A stretch of 64,000 nucleotides of DNA, from contig JACKBA010000018.1 of assembly GCA_020634815.1 (NCBI GenBank), positions 1-64,000 of the forward strand, written 5' to 3'. Under the pieces are notes generated by a model. That model was not told the origin of the DNA, made no database searches, and saw only the letters and a program-made list of their open reading frames with translations. A program made the translations under genes and the position numbers. Source of the DNA: Caldilineaceae bacterium. Lineage in GTDB: Bacteria > Chloroflexota > Anaerolineae > Caldilineales > Caldilineaceae. Of this stretch, positions 59,101 through 64,000 are shown piece after piece (positions within the stretch are counted from its first letter, which is position 1; the number at the start of each line of letters is the position of its first letter).

Positions 59101-60549
59101 CTCGTCGACGACGCGGAACTGCACAAAATGCGTGGCCGGTGCGGGCACGCCGGCCATGGCGAAGACGCGCATGGAGAGCGCCTCGAACATACCGTGTTCG
59201 CCGCGGTAGCCGCGGTTGACATGCTGCATGCCACCGGTCAGGTTCAGCTTGTCCCACTTCACCGGGTAGGGCGCGCCGTAGGCGTCCCGGGACTGGAAGC
59301 GATGGCCAGGCAAAAAGTTGAACTTCCACTTGTTCTTGCCCGTACCGTAACGATAGGCCTGCCCGCGTGCGCGGAAGCCGATGTGGTCGTAGACGATGCC
59401 GTCATAGACGAGCGTGCCGCGCCACCGATAGTCGCTGCCCATGTAGCCTTCGAAATAATTCGAGTTGGGGATGAACTGGGCATCGGCCACGTCGGAATTG
59501 GCGGCGATCAGATGGTAGGCCGGCAGGCTGCGCATGCGGGCGAAGTCGAAGGTGTTGACCTGCGCCAGCGCGCTGCCCGGCGCCCATGGGTTGACCGCGC
59601 CGTTCCAGGTCGGCACGCCATCGTAGACGAAGAGCGCAAAGTTGGGCTGCGGGTCTTCGGCGGCGGGGGTCATAACGCTGCGTCCGCCGCGGTCGATGGC
59701 CTCGACGCGGTAGCGCAGCAGATAGCGATTGCGCACCAGCGCGGCCGGCAGCGTTACGGTGTAGCTGTCGTCGCCGGCGGGCTGCATCACGTAGGGCGCC
59801 CACGCCGTGGCGTAGGCCGGGTCGGTGAGGCGGACGTAGCTGCCCGGCGCCACCGCTTGCAGCCACAGCCGCACCGTGCTGATGCCGTCCGCGTCCGTCA
59901 CGTGCGCGCTGACGGTGACCGTGTCGCGCGAGGTGGGCGCAACGGGCTGGTGGGCCACGGCGTCGACGAAGGGCGGCGGGTTGCCGGTGAGCATGGCATT
60001 GGCGCGGCCGGGCGTGGGCGGGCCGGCGCGCCAGGCGCCAGGCACGGTGTTGTCGGCATCGGGTGTGATAAGGCCGATCGATCGCTCGACGATGTAGCCC
60101 GTCACCGGCCAGGGGAAGCCCACGCCGTACGCAACGCGGTCGATCTCCTGGGCGCGGCTGTCGCGCAGGATGATGTCGTCACCGTCGTTGCCCAGGCGCC
60201 CCTGCCAGGGGCCAAACGCGCTCACGCCGTAGCTCCGGTTGAGCGTCCCCGGCTCGACCGCTACGACCAGATAGCCGCGCGGTTGGATGACGGCGCCGAC
60301 GGGAAAGGTGTACTCGATCCCGCCGTCGAGCGCCCAGCCGTCGAGGCTGATTGCCTGGCCGGTGGGGTTGTAGAATTCCACGAATTCCAGGAGATTGGCC
60401 GCTGGGGATGGGTCGTAGTGAATTTCGTTGATGATAACGGCGACGGCGGCCGGTGTATCCTCGGCGGCGTGCAAAGGAGCGGATTGCAGCGGAAATGCAA
60501 CCAGGGCCGCACAGAATGCCAGCAGGAGTTTGGGCCAAAGCAATCGCAT
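56194..60549 (-). CDS. Large secreted lamin-tail-domain protein with CotH-like kinase domain
   Basis: A ~1451-residue exported protein. Signal peptide about 1-30 (LLLAFCAALVAFPLQSAPLHA). A first lamin-tail domain (about 40-170: INEIHYDPSPAANLLEFVEF) precedes a beta domain, then a CotH-type atypical kinase domain (about 310-690). That domain has IGFRARGQAYRYGTGKNKWK, YPVKWDKLNLTGGMQHVNRG, FWGLYMAVEEVDGRFLQ, LPDGNLYKMNGG and a metal/catalytic WPWDTDLTWAD. Further lamin-tail repeats follow (VTEIMYNPPAWGNVTGDDLE; LVNEVRFDAVTLQYLAIELY; VTITRVKLLPSGAAQWIELT). CotH kinases phosphorylate spore-coat proteins in Bacillus; here a surface role is inferred. The ATG at 60549 is chosen for the signal; an upstream ATG at 60669 would add 40 residues. 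It is coupled to the glycosyltransferase at 56193. Confidence 0.88.
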   Translation of the reverse strand: MRLLWPKLLLAFCAALVAFPLQSAPLHAAEDTPAAVAVIINEIHYDPSPAANLLEFVEFYNPTGQAISLDGWALDGGIEYTFPVGAVIQPRGYLVVAVEPGTLNRSYGVSAFGPWQGRLGNDGDDIILRDSRAQEIDRVAYGVGFPWPVTGYIVERSIGLITPDADNTVPGAWRAGPPTPGRANAMLTGNPPPFVDAVAHQPVAPTSRDTVTVSAHVTDADGISTVRLWLQAVAPGSYVRLTDPAYATAWAPYVMQPAGDDSYTVTLPAALVRNRYLLRYRVEAIDRGGRSVMTPAAEDPQPNFALFVYDGVPTWNGAVNPWAPGSALAQVNTFDFARMRSLPAYHLIAANSDVADAQFIPNSNYFEGYMGSDYRWRGTLVYDGIVYDHIGFRARGQAYRYGTGKNKWKFNFLPGHRFQSRDAYGAPYPVKWDKLNLTGGMQHVNRGYRGEHGMFEALSMRVFAMAGVPAPATHFVQFRVVDESYETASTQYESDFWGLYMAVEEVDGRFLQARDLPDGNLYKMNGGTGDVQNLGFGQPADRSDLDAFMATYTWGNPGDAWWQSTFDLAGYYRFHAVLQAVHHYDVNEGKNYFYFRDPTSGKWSIWPWDTDLTWADTFAGDGNEPFRDRVLAKPLFYRDYLNSLREIRDLLFNPEQLNLLVDEVAATINTPVDGLAMVDADRAMWDYNPILTSRYVSEERTRWGKFYADVPTRDFAGMVQYMKSWAAGRAAWIDGLILTDRAMPNTPTLQYSGPAGYPADQLVFAPSAYSDPQGPATFAAIQWRAANVAWPGLPGYVAGQPNRYEMESAWTSPELTQFTSSFTLPQGVCLPGATCRVRVRMKDDSGRWSHWSAPVQFVPAAPAAAPSAALKVTEIMYNPPAWGNVTGDDLEFLELKNMGTAPIDISNWTLADGVEYRFPTATTLAPGAFVVLAEDTGRFQSRYGMAPFGQFGGRLSDGGETITVRDAFGRTVLSFAYADDNGWPSYADGAGKSLVPADTSAPGDPALAGSWRASTAIGGSPGVDDPLPVLVNEVRFDAVTLQYLAIELYNPGITAADIGGWVLSDRPLDGLAFGTQPPGGSVILASGTTVPAGGYLVLQATQLGRALRFDGGPGSLYLASSAPGGWFSGYRHGFTTIAPATGDTVGRTVLVDNSEFFTAQSSTLGAANGDPQPGAVTITRVKLLPSGAAQWIELTNRTSSAVTLYDPASPLLTWSIDSLGFRFPAGLTLRPNGRLLVSNASPAALCNAGEAPFGWVVTGAVPLGIPAQGGTLRLLAQTPGVNGQATTRLVDEIRFAGAATLALTPGASYWQRSTPDAFGLDLRQWQAAGEPLVAGDAADDGPVSLCSFDAFRDATGAMQIEWVARAFPEGAHFALWRGLDFDRSRAEMVAGDVQGAAAGDTATFTWTDDGLPAGQRPVYWLQVTTDGGATDIAMTAPRFESTVIFTPLIAR

Positions 60550-60681
60550 ACCACCAACCCAGCCGGACCAGCGCGGCCCTCGAGTGCCGGTTCTTGGCCG
60601 GCCCGTTCGATTCGACTTATCAGGCACGGCGACGAAGTACCGCCGCACCGCGTAACTTTGGATAGCCATTCAGTCGCGGCT

Positions 60682-60687
60682 ATTATA
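60682..60687 (-). promoter_or_regulatory. -10 box of the lamin-tail/CotH and glycosyltransferase operon
   Basis: A perfect TATAAT on the minus strand; no convincing -35 is found. Transcription would begin near 60675, only a few bases from an alternative upstream ATG at 60669 and about 125 bases from the preferred start. Confidence 0.45.
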
Positions 60688-60783
60688 GCGGACGGATCGG
60701 CGATGATTCGAATTTCGACCCACCGGCGGTGCGCTGCGCATAGCCGGTCGCAATAAGCAGTTTGGTTTGTAAAGGCACTCACG

Positions 60784-63700
60784 ATGACTCGACCCATGCG
60801 ATCTGCGGCCGTGCTGGCCGCCGCCGCCCTGTGGCTTGCCGGCGCTCTGCTGCCGCCGCAAGCCGTACCTCAGCCACTTTCCACCCTCCTTCCCGCCACA
60901 TCGAGCGCAATTGCCGCTCCGGCCGACAGCCCGGCCGAGCAAAGCGCCGCCAGCACACCCTACACCGGGCGTATCGTCGTCTCGGCCACGGCGCTGGGCG
61001 CGCACTCGGTGCAGTCGGCCGACCTGGACACCGACGGCCGCGTCGACCTGATTGCGGCCGGCCGCGAGGATGGCCAGATCGTCTGGCACCGCAACCTGGG
61101 CGGGCTGCGCTTCACCCCGCGCCTGCTGACCGTGGCGCCCGGTACCTACATGATCGTGCCGGCCGACGTCAACCGCGACGGCAAGACCGACGTGGTCGCG
61201 GTGGCGGTCGGCACGTTGGCGCCATCGGCGGCGAGCGCCGAGGAGGTTGCGCCGGCGGCTAATGACGGTGCGGTCTTCTGGCTCAAGAACAACCTGCCGG
61301 CCTCGGCCACCTTTACCCGCCAGGATATCGCCGGCGGGCTGGCCTATCCCGTGGCGGTCCACGTGGCCGACATCGAAGGTGACGGCGATCCCGATGTGAT
61401 GGTGACCACGCGCGACGCCAACCAGGTGTTGCTCTTCGAGAACGGTGGCAGCGGCGATGTGCCGGCCTTTGGCAGCCGCATCATCGACGGCGGCCTCTCG
61501 GGCGCGGTCTCGGTCTACACGGGCGACCTGGACGGCGACGGCAAGCTGGACATCGTGGCGGCGGGTGAGAACGGCAACCAGATTACGTGGTATCGCAACA
61601 ACGGCGCGCGGCCGGCCGGCTTTGATCGGCGCTTCGTGCGCAACGGCCCGGTGCCCGACCCGGCGCTCGACTATGCCAAGAGCGTCAACACGGGTGACGT
61701 GGACGGCGACGGCGATGTCGACGTAATCTTCGGCTCTGAGCAGGAGAACGTCATCGGCTGGTATGAGAATCAGAATCGCGGCGGCGTCTGGGTGGAGCAT
61801 GTGCTGGCGGCCGACGCCGATCACGCCAAGTTCGTCACCTCCAGCGACGTCGATCGCGACGGCGATCTAGACATCCTGGCGGCATCGTCCGACAACTACA
61901 CCGTTGAGTACTTCGAGAATGACGGCAATGCTGCGCCCACCTTTACGCGCCGCCTGATCACCAACACGGCGGTGGGCGCGCGCAGCGTCCATGCTGCGGA
62001 CTTCGACAGCGACGGCGACATCGACATTGCCACGGCCTCGCGCGACGACAACCAGGTCGTGCTCTACGTCAACAACTCGATCCACCGCTCGGCGGTGCTG
62101 GAGGGCGAGCGCATCGTCACCACCTACAGCCAGACGCGCTCGGTGGCGGCGGCCGATATCGACGACGACGGCCGGCCGGATATCGTCTCGACGTCCAACA
62201 ACATCGTGGCGTGGCATCGCAACCTGGGCGGCAGCCCGCCCAGCTTTGCCTCATCTGTCATCGACAACAGCTTCCAGGGCGGCCGCTGGGTGACGACCGG
62301 CGACCTGGACGGCGACGGCGACATTGACGTCGTGGCGGCCGACCGCACGACCAACCGCATCGTCGCCTACTTCAACCAGTTGCGCCAGTCGGGCAGCGTG
62401 GCCTTTGCTGCGCAGGTGGTGACGAGCGACGCCATGCGCGTGCGCGACGTCAACGTGGCCGACCTGGACAACGACGGCGATATGGATCTCTACTCGGCGA
62501 CGGACGGTGATAACACGATTGCCTGGTATGAGAACACCGACGGCAGCGGCCGGACGTTTGCCAAACGCATCGTGACGCAGTCCGTCGACTACCCTCGCTC
62601 CAGTTTTGCGGCCGATGTGGACGCCGACGGCTGGCTCGACCTGCTCTCGGCGTCGGCGCAGGATGACAGCCTGACGCTCTTCCGCCAGACCAGCCGCGGG
62701 GTCTTCTCGCAACAGACGCTCTTCAGCCTGGCCGACGGTGCACAGTTCGTCTACGCCGACGACATCGACGGCGACAACGACATCGACCTGTTGCTCTCGT
62801 CCGAGTTGGACAATACCATCGCCTGGTTCGCCAACCGCCTGCGCGCCGGGCGCGGCTTCGAGCGCTTTGTCGTCAGCAACACGGCCGCCGGCGTCCACGC
62901 CGCCATCACTGCCGACATGGACGGTGACGGCGATAAGGATATCGTGGGCGCCATCGAATATGCCGACAAGATCGTCTGGTACGAGAACGGGGGTGGCTTC
63001 ACGCCCACCTTCACCGAGCACCTGATCAGCCCGTTCGCCGACGTGGCGCACGGTGTCTTCGCAGCCGATCTGGACACCGACGGCGACATCGATGTCTTGT
63101 CCGCGTCGCGCGCCGACGGTAAAGTCGCCTGGTACGAGAATCGCGGCGGGCAGTTCGGCATTGCGCAGAGCCAGCCGGGCGGCGGCTCGGGCAACAGCCG
63201 TGTGCTCAACGCCGCGGTTCTCTCCAGCCGCGGGCGCAGCGGCGATCCCGATCTCTGGCTGCGCGGGATCACGCTGCGCTTCGAGACGCGGCTGGGCCAG
63301 CGCCTGTCGGCGGGGCAGGCCAGCGACCTGTTCAGCGCCGTCTCGATCTACCGCGACAACGGCGATGGCCAGTTCAACCCCGCCGTCGACGCGCGCCTCG
63401 TTACCCAGACCAGCTTTCCGCTCAACAACGGCGAGATGACGCTCGACGTGCCGAATGCGCCAACGGCTGCGGCTGCGGCGACGCGCTACTTCGTCGTCGG
63501 CGAGCGGCGCAACCAGCTCTGCAATCCCGACAGCATCCGCGTGACGGTCATCAGCAACAACCGCACGGCCGCGGACGGTGTGAGCGGCGTGCCGCTGCTG
63601 GGCGAATACATGCGCAATCTCTCTGACAGCGGCGACCCCACGCAGGGCCGCAAGCCGCCCATCGTCATCAACGAGATCATGGCCGACAACCTCACCACGC

Positions 63701-64000
63701 TGGTCGATCCGCAGGAGCCGCAGGAGTATCCGGACTGGTTCGAACTCTACAACACCAGTGAGTTCTTCATCGACCTGGGCGGCACCTACCTGACCGACGA
63801 CGCGGCGAATCTCCGCCAATATCGCATCCCGGACGGCGTCGTGATCGCACCCTTCGGCTATCTGGTCTTCATTGCCGACGGTGAGCCGGAACAAGGACCC
63901 CTGCACACGTCGTTCAGTCTGAGCAAGGACGGCGAGACGCTGGTGCTCTATGACGTCGACGCGCGCGGCAACCAGGTGATCGACCAGATCTCCTTCGAGT
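60784..64000 (+). CDS. Secreted FG-GAP/VCBS repeat protein with lamin-tail domain (runs off right edge)
   Basis: At least 1072 residues, incomplete at the C-terminus. A signal peptide (about 1-30, LAAAALWLAGALLPPQA) is followed by ~14 FG-GAP/VCBS-type propeller repeats carrying calcium-loop-like aspartates, for example SADLDTDGRVDLIAAGREDG, TGDLDGDGKLDIVAAGENGN and AADFDSDGDIDIATASRDDN, each followed by a WY-[ER]-N strand. After about residue 820 comes a linker, then a lamin-tail domain (VINEIMADNLTTLVDPQEPQ, FELYNTSEFFIDLGGTYLTD). It is divergent from the CotH/lamin-tail gene; both are probably surface proteins. AAAGG lies about 9 bases before the ATG. Confidence 0.9.
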   Translation, partial: MTRPMRSAAVLAAAALWLAGALLPPQAVPQPLSTLLPATSSAIAAPADSPAEQSAASTPYTGRIVVSATALGAHSVQSADLDTDGRVDLIAAGREDGQIVWHRNLGGLRFTPRLLTVAPGTYMIVPADVNRDGKTDVVAVAVGTLAPSAASAEEVAPAANDGAVFWLKNNLPASATFTRQDIAGGLAYPVAVHVADIEGDGDPDVMVTTRDANQVLLFENGGSGDVPAFGSRIIDGGLSGAVSVYTGDLDGDGKLDIVAAGENGNQITWYRNNGARPAGFDRRFVRNGPVPDPALDYAKSVNTGDVDGDGDVDVIFGSEQENVIGWYENQNRGGVWVEHVLAADADHAKFVTSSDVDRDGDLDILAASSDNYTVEYFENDGNAAPTFTRRLITNTAVGARSVHAADFDSDGDIDIATASRDDNQVVLYVNNSIHRSAVLEGERIVTTYSQTRSVAAADIDDDGRPDIVSTSNNIVAWHRNLGGSPPSFASSVIDNSFQGGRWVTTGDLDGDGDIDVVAADRTTNRIVAYFNQLRQSGSVAFAAQVVTSDAMRVRDVNVADLDNDGDMDLYSATDGDNTIAWYENTDGSGRTFAKRIVTQSVDYPRSSFAADVDADGWLDLLSASAQDDSLTLFRQTSRGVFSQQTLFSLADGAQFVYADDIDGDNDIDLLLSSELDNTIAWFANRLRAGRGFERFVVSNTAAGVHAAITADMDGDGDKDIVGAIEYADKIVWYENGGGFTPTFTEHLISPFADVAHGVFAADLDTDGDIDVLSASRADGKVAWYENRGGQFGIAQSQPGGGSGNSRVLNAAVLSSRGRSGDPDLWLRGITLRFETRLGQRLSAGQASDLFSAVSIYRDNGDGQFNPAVDARLVTQTSFPLNNGEMTLDVPNAPTAAAAATRYFVVGERRNQLCNPDSIRVTVISNNRTAADGVSGVPLLGEYMRNLSDSGDPTQGRKPPIVINEIMADNLTTLVDPQEPQEYPDWFELYNTSEFFIDLGGTYLTDDAANLRQYRIPDGVVIAPFGYLVFIADGEPEQGPLHTSFSLSKDGETLVLYDVDARGNQVIDQISFE

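Overview
The window is one contiguous stretch of GC-rich bacterial chromosome. Codon use, five large membrane glycosyltransferases, lamin-tail and FG-GAP surface proteins, Thr/Pro-rich inserts, an F420-type deazaflavin reductase and abundant 7-bp-periodic intergenic repeats all suggest a filamentous-type Chloroflexota (Anaerolineae/Caldilineae-like). That assignment is inference from gene style; there is no rRNA in the window to test it. No CRISPR array, complete insertion sequence or replication origin was seen.

Layout. 0-4 kb: an aldo/keto reductase running off the left edge, a tandem DinB-fold protein, then a minus-strand operon bS6 - bS18 - parvulin-type foldase with its own promoter, a leader hairpin and a terminator; the bS18 carries an unusual acidic extension. 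4-7.8 kb: a GTDC1/tRNA-queuosine-mannosyltransferase-like enzyme, a MEMO-family protein and a SIMPL-domain secreted protein. 8-15 kb: an ABC importer (binding lipoprotein, two permeases, ATPase) followed by a serine hydrolase, a methyltransferase and an SDR dehydrogenase. 15-25 kb: single-gene units (epimerase-like SDR, DUF2332, alpha/beta hydrolase, CapA-type lipoprotein, deazaflavin reductase, ornithine cyclodeaminase family, Ada, WD40-like secreted protein) and a probable TumE-type toxin-antitoxin pair. 25-30 kb: a MacAB-like set (ATPase, HlyD adaptor, double-length FtsX permease). 30-40.7 kb: an AI-2E-type membrane protein, a sugar-type ABC operon with an amidohydrolase and an argininosuccinate-lyase-like enzyme, a small protein coupled to a SulP transporter, and a DUF1269 protein.

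40.7-43.9 kb is the accessory patch. A half MFS gene abuts a decayed tyrosine recombinase, followed by an XRE regulator and a frameshifted CoiA-like gene. The patch is bracketed by two orphan transcription units, each with a good sigma70-like promoter, a compact folded RNA and an intrinsic terminator (about 40.73-40.82 and 43.42-43.60 kb). These are my best candidates for something undescribed. Two CAT-anticodon tRNAs (elongator Met and initiator fMet) follow on the minus strand with their own promoter.

43.9-64 kb is a surface-glycan/secretion block. Five GT39/ArnT-like multi-pass glycosyltransferases, each ending in extracytoplasmic beta-sandwich modules of one recognisable type, lie downstream of and tightly coupled to a 1451-residue lamin-tail/CotH-kinase-like secreted protein. 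A divergent FG-GAP/lamin-tail protein runs off the right edge.

A second window-wide theme is a set of short repeats with a 7-base period, in several unrelated sequence families. They fill many intergenic gaps, often start at or overlap stop codons, form large imperfect hairpins in places, and have invaded two coding sequences in frame.
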